This document shows positions 45,188 to 57,938 of a stretch of 64,000 nt of DNA, piece by piece. Below the pieces are notes generated by a model that worked only from the letters and a program-made list of their open reading frames with translations, was not told where the DNA came from and searched no databases. Each line of letters starts with the position of its first letter. Positions within the stretch are counted from its first letter, which is position 1. A program made the translations under genes and the position numbers. Source of the stretch: Rhytidiadelphus loreus (taxonomy: Eukaryota; Streptophyta; Bryopsida; Hypnales; Hylocomiaceae); NCBI GenBank assembly GCA_947034895.1, contig OX344764.1, positions 41,666,935 through 41,730,934 of the forward strand. Direction: 5' to 3'.

Positions 45188-46200
45188 ATGGACAAGATCA
45201 AGGATATGATGCACGGGGGACACAAGAAGGAAGGCGAGGGCGTTCAACCCGATACGACGCCGACGACCACTGCTGGAGGATTTGGCCAACCCGGCCTTGC
45301 TCAGCCTCCGACTGAGGGCGGACACGAAAAGAAGGGCATGTTCGGCTTGGGCGGACACCACAAGGTTTGATCTCGATCTCATCACTAGCTTCGTTCATGT
45401 CGTTTCAGAGCGATGGGGTGGATGAAAGCGATTGTTTCTGCCAATGGTCGGTGTTTTGCTTTGTGTTGCTATTCATTTCAGGGTGAAGTTCTGACGAGTA
45501 GCTTGTTTCAAAGTGTCGGTGGGAATATGCTGAGGTTTTCAATTTCTAGTGTTGGTCTTGGTTTGGATGCACTGACTCTGTGTTTGCTGGGTATACGTAC
45601 CTTGTTGCTGTTGTGTGTAGCACCGTGATGTCTGAGCGTGAAACTGTGATTGTGATGTTAGTCGGTGGTCATGGATGAAGTAGCTTTTGTCGTTGGTTTT
45701 GATCCGTGGATTGATTCGTGTTGAAGCTCTGTCTCGGTATGCCAGTGTTGATCTGTGAACGTACCCATTTGTTCACAAGCTGTTGGTGTTTCTGAATATA
45801 CCTTGTTGTCGTCCGTATCATTTACGTCAGTTAGCTTATGAAGCTGTGATCTATGTGACATTTAGTCGAGATGGGTAATCCTGTGAACTTATTACGTCGA
45901 GGCACTTGGAAGAACCGTTGCTTCAGTGAAAGATTTGGTTGCTGACACGGTTGCGCATGTGCATGATGGTGTCTGCAGGATGACCAGGAAGGAGGCAAGA
46001 AGAAGGGCGGCTTCATGGGCATGGGCGGAAGCTCCTCCAGCTCCAGCTCCTCAGACGAGGATCGTGAAGGCGCCAAGGAGAGGAACCGTGTGCGCCGGGA
46101 GAAGCGAGCGCAGCGCAAGGCTGGCGCCGCTGGAGGCACCGCCGGTACCACCACCGTTCCCCTGGAGGGTGGCGAGAAGAAGCACGGCTTCTTCGGCTAA
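45188..46200 (+). CDS. Dehydrin-like LEA protein (S-segment, degenerate K-segment)
   Basis: Two exons: 45188-45364 and 45979-46200, joined across a 614-bp intron with GT at 45365 and AG at 45977-45978. The product has 132 residues. It opens MDKIKDMMHGGHKKEGEG, which resembles a K-segment core (KIKDKIHGG-like). A Gly/Pro/Thr-rich part with KKGMFGLGGHH follows. Exon 2 starts with acidic and basic residues and carries a serine run followed by acidic residues (GSSSSSSSSDEDREG), the classic dehydrin S-segment. After a basic stretch (ERNRVRREKRAQRK) it ends GGEKKHGFFG. Dehydrins are disordered, hydrophilic proteins that protect membranes and enzymes during drying or cold. The S-segment is a known phosphorylation site. 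A canonical EKKGIMDKIKEKLPG is absent, so this is a divergent member; a small Gly/Lys-rich protein of another kind is the alternative. Confidence 0.72.
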
Positions 46201-47430
46201 AGAAGCAGCCACTCCCTATGATACATCAGCAGCACTCCAGCATAGTTTCATAAACTTGATGAAACAAGGGACTTTGGTTTTGATCGATCGGAGCAGCTGT
46301 GAAGTTCCGTATTTTGTGAAGGCGAAGCGTATTGTGTAGTCATGGTGTTTGTGTACATTCACTCTCGGGTATGTGAATGAATCGTGTGTATAGCAAACGA
46401 GTGCGTTTTTCCAATGGTGTAACCGGAGCTGCTGGCGGTGCTCTTGTAGCGCTCTCTCTATAAAGATACATGTCATTTTTGTACATTTGCCTTGTTCGCT
46501 TGTGTGAAAGGTAATCCCGTGCTTGTGCTTATAATCGTTGTTTTCTATGTAAAGTAGAGGCTTTGTTTGATCATTCACTTCATTACATGCTTCATTGACC
46601 ATACTTGGGACCTTTGCGTGTTAGCATCAAACTGTAGTGACATTTCGTTTTTGGTAGTTGATTTTTAGATTAGCACAAAATAAATATGCAAAATTTTACA
46701 AGATAAAAGATTCTACATTGTTTGCAAAATCTCTAAGTTCACCTGTACCTTATGATGAATGGAACCACTTCCTCTTACACAGTTTTGCATTCCATAATTC
46801 TGTCCAGCAACCAATTCAAACCACTTTTAAGAAATTCGATTTTGACAATGAAAAACTCAATAAGCAGCTTCCTAAATTTCTTAGGGATGCGTGCCATTCA
46901 GGCGAAACGACATTCGATCTACTTGCTTGAAAGTGAAACATTCTGCAATCATTGCTCAATAGCTCTGAATAGCACACCATTGAACATTGTTTTGCAATTG
47001 AGCAGGAAGATCGGTTTTGAGACCACGAAGGAAAATATGAAACAATTAAAGATGGGTCACACACATGAAATTCCCACTACCCGCACTGTAACCAAAAAAA
47101 TGGACATTGGTAGTTATCCGTACTGATATCACAAGTGATCCCTGGCAGACTTGGTTGCAGATTGTCACGACGGAGTCTTTGGTGACTTCATAACTCCATG
47201 GACGGGTCCATTAAAGTGAGTGAACTATATACAATCTGTTGTCACGAAGCACAAGGCTTATGAAGGTGAGAACTATGCTTTTAATCATGGTTTACATCCA
47301 CTTCTGAGAAGCACACGGCTGTTATTAATGATATCGAAGAGTAAGGAGTATCTTCATTTGCATACAGGAGAAAAGAATATACAGAATGAGGTCAGCGGTA
47401 TAGAAAACAATGGCGTCGATCCTCAACCGT
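46201..47430. other. 3' UTR and intergenic DNA between converging genes
   Basis: The dehydrin 3' UTR probably extends to about 46.6 kb. Overlapping short frames at 46658-47126 and 47220-47471 have no recognisable domain, so I leave them uncalled. Confidence 0.4.
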
Positions 47431-48999
47431 CTAAGCTTGTCTCTTTACCGTCATCCATTTCGGCATTTTAGAGCAAAACCACCAATCCCGAAGCCAGTAT
47501 GGACAGTAGTAAAGAATGCGGTAAATGCGAGACATAAACCCGTAGACATAACACGCGGGAGAAGATCTTCGTAGAATGACTGCCACTGCCTTCTTCGCGA
47601 AAACGGGGGCTGGGGTGGATCTTGGATCGTGGGCTACCATACTTCGTTTCAGCAAGTACTCTTGATAGGGCTTGAAAATTCGTAGCGAATTCAAATAGCT
47701 TCTCACAATTTCTGCTCCTTTCGGAACAATACCAGTAACGACTGCTCCCGGAACAAGAAGTATGACGTCGATGTTGAATGGTTTCAACTCCAACCTATCA
47801 ACACAGAGACGTATTGTCATCGTCAGGTCTCACTCCCAGGTGTAAAGGGAGTATCTGTCCATTAGCTGTATATTACACTCATAGCTTAGTTAGTTGGGGT
47901 CATTCTTCTCACGCAATGTGCGTTCACAGGTCTAATCAGCTGAAGGGATTACTACACATTCATAAAAGATGGATAAGCAACGCTACAGTAGTCCATAATT
48001 GGGAATTCAGTTTTACCTCAAAGCATCTGTGCTCGCATGCAACGCTGCCTTAGAAGAGGCGTAAGTTCCAGAAAATGGGCCGGACGCAAGACAAGTAATA
48101 CTGCCTACATTCACGATCTTGCCCTTCCCCTGTGCCACCATGTGCGGCACGACGGCTTGAATAAGCATCACGGGACCTGCACAGACGAAGTTGGCAACCC
48201 ATTGTCAAAAATCCAGAAGTAAGTAGAGCATACTGTACTGAGACGTAAATCTACACTTGATGTCTACACTAAAGCATCATTTCCTTTCAAACCTACAATT
48301 CTGAAAAACCATTCTAAACGAAAATTTGAAAGCCATCATCTGCAAGTTTGCTCGGATAATTGATTCGTCACTTCACAAAAATTACATCACATATATCGAA
48401 GAGGAAAACAAGATCACCGCAAAATTTGAAATCCGTCTATCTTTCTTAAAAAATGAAACGTCAAACAGCAGGATAATCACAAAAGATGAACACCTTCGAA
48501 AGTCAACCTCCAACAAAAATTTCAAGAATTCTCCACATGACTTCCAAATCATTCGAAGTTTCAAAGGGAATAAGATCTCAATTTAAAGCACCGCCTTCCT
48601 TTCAAAATCACACATATGCCAAAATTAGCGGGCCAACGTACCAAGGTAGTTCGTTCTGTAGACAGTGTCCACGATCTCAATAGGTACCTCCGCCAAGGGA
48701 GCCGTACACGGCATGGCTGCATTGTTAATGAGGATATCAATTCTTCCATACATGCGCATGACCGAATCCACAGCCTCCCTGATGCTCTCCGCCGAGAGCA
48801 AATCCAGCGGAAGGATCTGAATGTACTGATGACCTTCGAACAACTTCATCGTACTCAACGACCTCGACGTCGCTACAACGGTGAATCCTGCGTCGCAAAA
48901 CTCAAACGCAAGCGCAGCGCCGATTCCCCCGTCAGAACAACCCGTGATCAACACCACGTCGTCCCGCCTTCCCAGCGCCATGGCCGGTCCTCCTCCCAT
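47431..48999 (-). CDS. Short-chain dehydrogenase, 1-acyldihydroxyacetone-phosphate reductase-like
   Basis: Three exons on the minus strand: 48999-48642, 48176-48017 and 47794-47431, with GT donors (GTACGT, GTAAAA) and AG acceptors; phases match and give 293 residues. Motifs are those of classical SDRs: the nucleotide-binding TGCSDGGIG near residue 19, NNAA near 90, a serine in VGSIT, and the catalytic YASSK. The segments TSRSLS after the second strand, the LGPVMLIQAVVPHM helix and the C-terminal STPAPVFAKKAVAVILRR resemble plant NADPH-dependent 1-acyldihydroxyacetone-phosphate reductase-like proteins. In yeast that family reduces the ketone of acyl-DHAP to lysophosphatidate; the plant substrate is less certain. 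A hydrophobic, aromatic C-terminal part (YRILYYCPYWLRDWWF) suggests membrane association. It converges on the dehydrin gene and is transcribed from about 49.1-49.3 kb. Confidence 0.85.
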
Positions 49000-49852
49000 C
49001 TCAACTCCACTCTACTTCACCAGCAACCCCTGCAAGTACGAAAACTCACACTAACAATATCCAAGATGAAGAGAAGCTTACACAAGCACGATCAACCTTC
49101 AAATCAATAATCAAAACAAAAAACACCGCGCAAATTGTAAAAGAAAACCCGAACTATGAAGCTCACCAGAATTCAGCCGCCGCAAGAGACGGCGCCAATT
49201 AAAAAATTAAAGAAAAAGATGGTGCGAAGTCTGCCGATATCAGCAGGGGAATCTCACTGAGGTGCGCGATGAAAGCGAAATACAAACGGAATCGAAGGCG
49301 AGATTCTACGCAGAGGATTGAGCAAGCCAAATTTAGCTTGTGGACCTCGCACAGAGTCACAGAGTAGAGCAAGCCCAGTAGAGCTGCGAGAAGGTACAGT
49401 ACTGTTCGCAGCCACGTTAAACGAGACCCGGCAGCCGCCCTATTGAGAACCTACTGGTAACTGGTTGAGGACCGGCAAAATCTTTAATTACGATATACTA
49501 GTGTGTACGTGGACTGGAAGTCGGCTGCCTCACTCGTGATTCAAGGGTGTCCATTGACCTGGGATTTTCTTTTTTTCATTTATTTTGGGCAGCGATCTTT
49601 GTTGCCGTGGAGTGATGCAACTGTTTACATCTATATAAATGGATGAAATGTGCAAACTGTGGATGAAACTTATATTATTAAACCTAAACAATGTACGTTC
49701 ATCCCAAAGAGCGATATTGTTCTTAATTCTTAAAGAACGTGACCCCATGACTAAAGGTAGTCACCAAAATGCTTGACTTATTGAATCAATAAGTACATTC
49801 TTTGTTTCTACATTGAACAGTCAAATAGGCCACTTTTTGGCCTCAATGTTGT
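49000..49852 (-). promoter_or_regulatory. 5' UTR and promoter region of the SDR gene
   Basis: 49000-49450 keeps the higher G+C of the gene island, then composition returns to AT-rich. No certain TATA box was placed. The transcription start is not determined. Confidence 0.35.
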
Positions 49853-50795
49853 TTAACTTCTAAAGGACCATTGTCCCTTTGGGGGACAAATGCGTTTTCG
49901 GGCCGGTACCTACGGGCTGAAACTTTCTCCTAATTTTTTGAAATTTTTTTTAGAGGTAGAAAAGTTGATTAGCTTCGTGGGAATATAATTATTTTCAAAA
50001 TCAATGCCCGTAAACAATAGTTATGACCAAATAAGCTCAAACAAGGGGACGGCAGCCAATTCGGATAGCCCAAAAAAATTGACAAAAATTTGAATTTTAT
50101 TTTTAATATTATTTTTTCTCATAGATTATATTTTTGTCTATCTGGAAAGCTTTGATTCATTTCATTTGGATATGTTATGAGAAAGTTATGGACATTCTTG
50201 TTTTTCGGGTAGTTAGAGCATCTTCTTGAAAAAAATAACTTGTAGGATTCATTTCTGAATGCAATTTTTCAAATTTTTCAATTTTTTTTTTCATAGTCTG
50301 ATTTAAGTTACTTGCTAGAACAATCTCACCAATTGGAATTAGTGCATTTGAATTCCATCTAAAATACAAGAATATTTTAGATTTTGCTTCTATCTCATAC
50401 TTATTTCTACTTAACAATTTTTTTAAGAATGATAATTAATTTTTTTTTGAAGTTTCTTTTTTACCTAGACTCTCAACTCAATTCTCCACTATAAAGATTT
50501 AAAGCTCAAAACTCTGTAGTGCAAAAATTTTAAGTTAAAAATGTTCAAAGTCAAAAAATCTAGTCCCGCAATGTGCTGAAAAACTTGTTTTTTCCACTTT
50601 AATCGCAAATATCTTACAATCTAAGCGATAAAAAATTCTGAATTTTTTTTCACACACTCTCATACTAGTTAGGTGTAAGATCCTACTGTTAGATATGGGA
50701 AAAAAAAAATTTCAAATTTTTTTACTCCTTGCTATAGATATGGCAGTTTTGAATGTTTTCTGACAAAAAAAAGGCCTTGGTCCTTTAGGGGTTAA
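49853..50795. mobile_element. TTAA-flanked TIR element (943 bp)
   Basis: TTAA at 49853-49856 and 50792-50795. The left tip TTAACTTCTAAAGGACCATT and the right tip TTGGTCCTTTAGGGGTTAA are reverse complements with few mismatches. It is collinear with the outer element 57479-59624 and carries an uninterrupted TTAA (50598-50601) where that one has an insertion. No ORF above noise. Confidence 0.75.
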
Positions 50796-51418
50796 GATTT
50801 TAAATATGTAGCAAATCAACGATATCATGTATAGAAAATGGGAGAATATATTGCCTAATATTCCCTCCAGAGAAATTTGTGTTGCTTTTGAGAAAGGAAA
50901 AAAAAACACAAAAAACCCTGACCCTATGAAATGCATTGATTCGGGTATCTCTCGGTAATGCTCCCGGGTATATGTAATCTAGTCAAATCCAAGTTTTATT
51001 TTATCTTCCCCTTTCACCAGAGTATCTCAAATCCAAGAAGTGTGTAGATTCAAGATACCCGGATAAACGCGGTTATCGACCCGGGCTCCAACTGGAACCA
51101 TCCGATTCGGTGACTGCACCCGCCGACCAGTTCAGGTTCTCCATCTCCACGTGGTGGTTGCTAATTACCTGCTTTTCGGACTTGAGCTTCACTCAAAGTT
51201 CAAAAGCGTAATTCTTAGTCAGTAGATTAGTGATCTACGGTGAGTAAGAGTTCCCTACCGTTCAAATTAGTGAACTATAAGTTTGCTTAGTGAGTTTATA
51301 TGATTAGTGAGTTTGCTTAGTGAGTTCGGCCACCGCCATTGCTGTGTAGAAGAGGAGGGATTCAGACGCAGAAATTCATGCTGTGGATACTCGAGCGATT
51401 GAGAAAATCATTGTGAAG
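50796..51418 (+). promoter_or_regulatory. Upstream region of the ML-domain gene
   Basis: G+C rises after 50940. Short repeats of GTTTGCTTAGTGAGTTT lie at 51281-51325. The 5' UTR probably includes 51330-51418. No clear TATA box was placed. Confidence 0.35.
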
Positions 51419-53687
51419 ATGGCGCAATTTATGAACTCCGGGGCTGTGGTGCTGTTGCTGCTTGCGTCTTTGGTCGTGCTGGCGAGCGCCACTCCTCCAA
51501 AACCTAGTGATTGGCAACTTTGTGGTAAGCTTTTTGAGCTTTTTGAGCTCTGCATGTGCAGTTTGAGTTCGTTCAGTGGTAGCGGTTTTATGTGCGGAGC
51601 TGGCGAGTTCTTGTTCGCTTGAGATTCGTAGTGGTGAGTGTTGGAGGTTTGAGGTGAATTTCCTCGTTGAAATAGATGTTTGGAAGTGTGATAGGACTTT
51701 AATGATGAGAGGAGTCCCTTTTGAAATGTTTCTGAAGCTTGAATCAGAGTTAATTGCGAGTTTCTTGTGCAATTGATGTGGAACGCTTTGTATTTTCGTT
51801 TTTGTGCGAGTATCGATGTTTGTTGCGTGGGTTCTGGATTTGCTGCATTCGAATTTCTTGTCTCTTGCGTTGCTATCAGAAACTGATGAGGTATTGAGGG
51901 AACGAATTAAATAGACGAGACAATTCGCAGCATTACTCAACCTGGTGACTTAGCTCCCTGGTCATAGTTTAGACCTTGAAAATTGTGCGGCCAATTAGGT
52001 CACTGCTGACATTCTCCATGTACACAAAGGTACTCAAAGGGTCAGGGTCTGATGAGTCATGACGTTAGAGGACATGTAGAGCGGTAATGCTGTTTTTTTC
52101 TTTTTGTCGGTGCCGATTTGAAAGTTCAGTTTAGGAAGACTAGTTTATGCTCTGTTTTTCTCATCTGAATTTTTTTCAAATATTGAGCGTTTGCAAGTTC
52201 TATGGGTTTAGGGTTTTACAGTTTTATTAGTCGTTTGGTAATTAATGTGATTTCTCTAGGGTTTTGACCTCAAATATTACATCCATTTTTACTCCCCAAA
52301 ATTGAAACTTTTAGGATTTTTATTAAACACTCCCATGAGAAATATTTTTCGTACTTTGTGATCGCCAAATTGCGCTCAAAAGTGACGTCTGGTTTGGATC
52401 TGAAAGGGTTAATTGAATGATTTGAGTACCTTTGTGTACATGGAGAAGGTATTTTACAAATTAAAATGTTTTGAATTTCGCTCTAGAGGGTTAAATCTAG
52501 ATTGTTTTTCTACTGTTGTAGTTTGTGTAATTATGACAAGTGCACCCTTAAATGTCCACAGTGACTTTGATTGGTTCTCATTCGAATTTCAATTTTTGGA
52601 CACTTTTGCGGTCTAATTTCTGTCGATACCGGCTTCTGTGCTAAGTTTGACTCAACATGATGTGCAGATAAACATGCGAACTATGATGTGGTGGTGAAAA
52701 ATGTCACGATCAACCCTGACCCCGTTGTCAGTGGAGAGGAGATGACTTTCATAGTGCCTGCGTATACGGGTGAGTGGTTTGATATCTATGTTGCACCCAA
52801 TTAGTGCAGTGTATATGCATGCAATTCTTTTTGGAGTTGATGTTTCTTAAATTTGTGATTAGGTTTCTGTTATATTGGGTTTTACTACATGGATCTGTAT
52901 TGCTTGTTCTTGCACTTCCTGTTGGGTTCAGCATTAATTTCTACCGAATATGATCCATGAAACTTGCAGGGAAGGAAATCAATGGGGGAAGTGTGATCGT
53001 AAGTGTGTCGTTTCATGGCGTTACTGTTCATACGGAGAAAAGCAACATCTGCGACAAGGCACGTTGCCCTATTGCACCTGGAGTGTTCGTAATGGATAAC
53101 ACACAAGTTCTTCCAGGCATCACACCACCGGTAGGGATTTGGGATGTTTATAGCAAAACTGTTCTGTAGTCTTTTACTCTTTGCATATAACTTTGCCATC
53201 CCAACATCACTGCCTTCAATATCGCCATACATGGTCAAAATGTTCATATTTATCAAGATTCTCTTATCACATTTCATATAATCTGCTTTGTTGAGACTGA
53301 TGATAGTGCACGACGGCAACAAGTGCTTAATATGCAAAGTAGGTGGTAATAGCCAGCTTAATCAATGTATCTAACTTTACATCGTATGGATATTGTTTTT
53401 GTTATTTCTAATTCTTTAGGTGCAAAGCGTTTTGTAAATGATTTTCACTAGATTTATTCCTTGCCAATAAGGAAGTACTTACTTCAAGTGTCTGTATTCC
53501 TGTTTTGCAGGGGAACTACAAAATCAAGCTTCAGTATCTGGGTGAGAAAGGTGAACAGTTGGCGTGTGCAAACATCAACTTCAGTATCGTCTGGAGTCGG
53601 AGCGTTGTTGAAACTCTTGAGAGCTTCAATCCAATTGAACTGCACAAGAATTTAGCTAATAAACAGGCACCCGTGGCACATACTTAG
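51419..53687 (+). CDS. Secreted ML-domain lipid-binding protein (PG/PI transfer protein-like)
   Basis: Four exons: 51419-51524, 52668-52769, 52970-53130 and 53511-53687. All introns are GT-AG and the phases agree, giving 181 residues. I chose the ATG at 51419 because it opens directly into a signal peptide (MAQFMNSGAVVLLLLASLVV, then LASA). The mature part has the pattern of the ML (MD-2-related lipid-recognition) domain: C-D near residue 35, YDVVVKNVTINPDPVVSGEE, a middle strand VIVSVSFHGVTVHTEKSNIC, the Cys pair CDKARCPI, a Pro-rich turn LPGITPPGNYKIKL and a late Cys (GEQLACANINFSI). Plant ML proteins bind phospholipids or sterols in the apoplast or vacuole. The tail after the domain (about 35 residues, SVVETLESFN) is longer than usual. 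A TTAA element begins 127 bp after the stop. Confidence 0.88.
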
Positions 53688-53813
53688 CTTACGCAAGGGT
53701 GGTAAATTATGTTTCTCCCAGTTACTGTCGGTGGCCCAGTGTGATGTGTTGAGAGTGGAATTATTGTTGACTTCACTTAATAGGCAGAAATAGAAGTTGT
53801 ACTCATTTGTAGT

Positions 53814-54431
53814 TTAACCTCTAAATGGCCGAGGCACCAAATTTTGGTGTTGACAATACTTTCAAGTTAAATAAAATCTAACCAAGTTGAGTTACTATTT
53901 TTAGTGGTTTATGTTTTTGAAAAATTCTTTTTGAAGTCTAGTTGTAGCATCATAAATCTGATTTTGAAAATGAATGATTATGATTTTTTTTGCCAAGATT
54001 GTGTGCAAGGGTGTCCATTGCAAATCTTGATTCTATAGTGTTGAGGGCTTTTGGAAATGAGCTTCAAATACACTAAATCTTGGAGGAAAAGTCACATTAA
54101 AAATTCATTTAAAAAAATTGTAGAGTAGATTGGTTTTTTGCATGTTATGTCCTTCAACTTCATATTTTTTTAGTGATTGACATGTGAAGAGGATTGAAAG
54201 ACTTCAAATCACTTTCATAGTTATAACACTCTCATGATCAAACATTATAATCTTTTAAACTATAAATGATTTTTTTTTTTTTTTTCCCCATGTGATATTT
54301 AATATGTATAGTTTGAATTTGTATAGTTACAATTTTAAAAAATTGATAAAACTTATCAAAATGTTGACTTTTTGTTCAATTTTGAGCAAATTCCAAGATG
54401 CTCAAAAAAGGCTTGGACATTTAGGGTTTAA
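53814..54431. mobile_element. TTAA-flanked TIR element in the ML gene 3' flank (618 bp)
   Basis: TTAA at 53814-53817 and 54428-54431. The left tip is TTAACCTCTAAATGGCCGAG, the right tip CTTGGACATTTAGGGTTTAA. It is collinear with 23596-24235. Being so close to the stop codon, it probably lies in the 3' UTR or just beyond. Confidence 0.7.
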
Positions 54432-54511
54432 TAGATGTTTGATAATTCTCATATTTGACCTATGATTTAGTTTACACTTTGAGATTATCATACTCTATGT
54501 ATAATTTGTAG

Positions 54512-54671
54512 TACATGTATAACCTCTCTTAGTGCATGGTGCAAAGGTTTCATGCATTTAGAGAGGTCACGGATCACATGTCTTTCCATCTTGAATTGAG
54601 TTCAGGCCCAACTATGTCTCCAAACACCACTGCTTATTATGCACTAAGGGAAGAGAGGTTCTACTTGTAGT
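54512..54671. repeat. Foldback element (160 bp)
   Basis: The left end ATAACCTCTCTTAGTGCAT and the right end ATGCACTAAGGGAAGAGAGG are reverse complements with a small indel. Related sequence lies at 30345-30445 in reverse. Confidence 0.55.
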
Positions 54672-57478
54672 ATGGTTGTAAATTATCCTCTAAAGGTTCA
54701 TGACTATGTTTTGCAAAAAAGATGTTCCAAAATTGTTGTTTCTAATGTAGTCTATATGAAAAATGAGAATGAAGAAATATATTCTAATTGGAAGACCCTA
54801 ACTTTTGGTATTTCAAGAATGTGATGAAATATTTCAAAACATTTGACCACACAAATTGGAAGATATTAGGGTTTGAAGAGATTAAAAAATCATTTTCTAA
54901 ACACTTGTTAGATAGGTGTAGTAGACTTTGATACCTCTTGTTGTAAAAAATTTGCATTGGACAAAGTTGAAGTTTAAATCCATTACAACGAAGATTATGA
55001 AGATACCCAAAGTACTTGTGTATCAATTTATAAAGGTAGATGATGTGCTTAGCACATTCATAAAATTCTTACAATAAGAGGCTCAAAAATATATTAAATT
55101 GAATACATTGCTTTGTAATTTATATTTTTTGAGGATCTTTTTTTCCATGTTTTTTCAATCTAAATGGTCTAATCTAGGATTTCTACTTCTTTTTTAAAGA
55201 GAATATTTTTCATAAAAATGCTAAAAAAACATTCTATAATTTCTACGGAAAAATTAGTATGCAATGGTTTGTAGGAAGGGGTCAATAATGTGTGGTACTA
55301 TGGATTGAAGTGGCCACCTATTGCAATCCTTTTTCTTAGCAACCATAGGGCCCATTGTATATTCCAAATTTAGGATGGCAACCTACCTTCATTATGGCCT
55401 TTAGGATAGTTGATGGTCACTTTGTGAAAGAAATTGAATGACTATTCAATTTGCCTAACCTGCTTGGCAATGTACCAAAAAGATGTGTTCACTAGTGTAT
55501 AGAGGCCTCTATGCCCCTCCCCTACTGCCAAAAATTTACAAGCCATTGATTTTACTTATTTTTAAATGCTTACCGGTGATTTCTCAAAAAACTACAAGCC
55601 ATTGATCTTGTGAGATTTAATCTCAACCATCCAAATATGGATATGGATACAAAATGAATACAATATTATATACAAATACGTAGTCAATATTGGACATGTA
55701 TACAATACAGATATGGATATTCTACAGATATTAACAAATATTGTATAGATATGATACATATACAAAGACAAGTACGGGATGAATTGTCCCATGATGTTTG
55801 TCAATCAATTTGGTTTCAGAAAATTACAAGAAGAGAGGGGGGAGGGGGGATGAAAATTTAAAAATTTAAAAATATTTTGGGTGCATAGTGACTATGCATC
55901 CAAAAGAAATTAATTTTTAAATATTAAATTTTAGGGCTTGTGAGGCTAAAAAATTAATTAATTTTTGAGCTCACAATTAGTTAATGGACACATTGTGATA
56001 GTTTGTCACAATGTGCCCCAAAGAGCAGTAACATTCCTACTTTTTTGTTTGGGGTTTGGCAACTTTTAAACCTAAGGTCCCCAAAAAATTATGTTCCAAT
56101 TATGTGCTAGTAAACCCACATCTCCAAAATAAAATTAAAAAATTAATTTGAAAAAAATGGAATTTGTAGGAACATATCAAAAATCCAAAAAAAAAATATT
56201 CTAGGACTTTAAACCTTTAGGGGGGTAAATATGGTTTTGTTTGCTTTTGAGTTTGATCTAGTATAAGTCATTGCTTCTTGAATTGCTCTAAGAATACACT
56301 CAAACCTTTGAACATGAGTTTCTAGGATTGATTTTGAATGCATATATGATAGACACTTTGATAAGTCTTAGTTTACTCATACAATGTTCAAAAAATACAT
56401 GCAAAGAAGATTTAGAATAGTGTCTCAAGTATTGACAAGATCCAATAAATATTAAAATAGTTCAATAACATGAACTTTGCTCATTTGGATGATTTTATGT
56501 ATGTTTAAGGCCAAAAACCAAGGACAAGTATAGAAATATACTCTAGACAATGTATAGACAAGGAATATAAAAAGAATGGCAAACAAAAAATCCAAAGATT
56601 GAATAAGAAGTATTAAACAAAATTTTAATAAGAATGTTCTAAGACTTATATTGGTAAGATTGAGGTTTTCCTCATCTTGTCTTCAATTTATACTATCATT
56701 ATATCTTAAAGTTTTTCAAAAAAAAAATAAGAGCCTCTAGGAGGCACTAAAAAATCCTAGAGGTTATTAAAGGGCTTCAAGACATTACATATCTAGCTTA
56801 GAAAAGTCATTTGAAGATTTCAAGTTGCTATACAAGATATTGTAGGAGTTCCCTAAAATACTAGGAGGATACACCTAACCTTCAAATATATTTGACTTCT
56901 ACAAACTCCAATAGAGGTAGGAGAAAGTTGTCCAAGATGACTAAAGGGGTATGCCTTTGACACATACTACAAGTGACAAAGGTAAAATTGCAAACATACA
57001 ACTTATAATATGTAAGTTTTGTCATAGTTACATAACATTTTGAAACAAAACAAATTTACAATTTAGAAACAAATCAATCATAATAAAACCATCTCTTAAA
57101 CTCAAACTTGGATTATACAAAAAATACTTTTTTTACTTTGATAGGAAATCAACAAAGAAGAATATTTGGTGAATTTCTTTGTAATTAATAGTCCATTCCT
57201 ACCCAAACACTAGCTATCTAATGCCATGTGTGAATGTACCCTAAGGTCAAGGATTCAAGTCTTGTCATAACAAACTAGTATGCCCTATGACATAGACACA
57301 TCCATTGAGATGTCATTTGTATTTGCCACAAAACAAAGTCCTTGCATTCCTCTATGCAAAGGGCTTTCTGATAATAGTAAGAAAGCAACTTGGAGATGCA
57401 CAATTCTAGAGATCTCACTGTGACAAAACAATCAAATAAAACAAACAACCTAATTAATGTATAGAACATATAGATTGA
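54672..57478. other. AT-rich DNA, no supported gene
   Basis: No gene is recognised. 55610-55780 has irregular ATGGATA/ATACAA repeats. Nothing else stands out. Confidence 0.4.
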
Positions 57479-57938
57479 TTAACTCCTAAAGTCCCATAGT
57501 TCTTATTTCAATCAATGCTTGGGAGCAAAAGTTATGCCACCAACCTAAGCTCAAAATGGAGTTTGTCAAGTAATACAAAAAAAGTTACAAAAATTTGAAA
57601 TTAAATTTTTAAAATTTTTTTCTTGTAGAAAATATTTCGGCAGCATAAGAAGATTTTATTCACTTTATTTGAACTAGTAATGAAAAAATTATGGAGAGTC
57701 TTGATTTCAAGGCAATCAAAGCATCTTTTTTCAAATAGTAACTTGTAAGATTCATTTTTTAACTGAATTTCCACAATCATTCAAAAAAACAAGTTCTTAC
57801 ATTTTTTTGGTTTAGTTTTTAGAACAATCTCAATGTTCAAGTTAGTGTGTTTCGATTTCATTTTAGAACTATTAACAATTTTATTTTGCCTTCTATCTTG
57901 TACATATTTCTACTTAATAAATGTTCAAAGAATGAAAA

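Noticed and set aside
46216..46602. A 128-codon minus-strand gene
   Set aside because: It lies antisense to the 3' UTR of the dehydrin-like gene, with no domain and no splice or promoter evidence.
46658..47471. Small genes between the dehydrin-like and SDR genes
   Set aside because: Several overlapping frames on both strands and no recognisable domain; none is favoured over the others.
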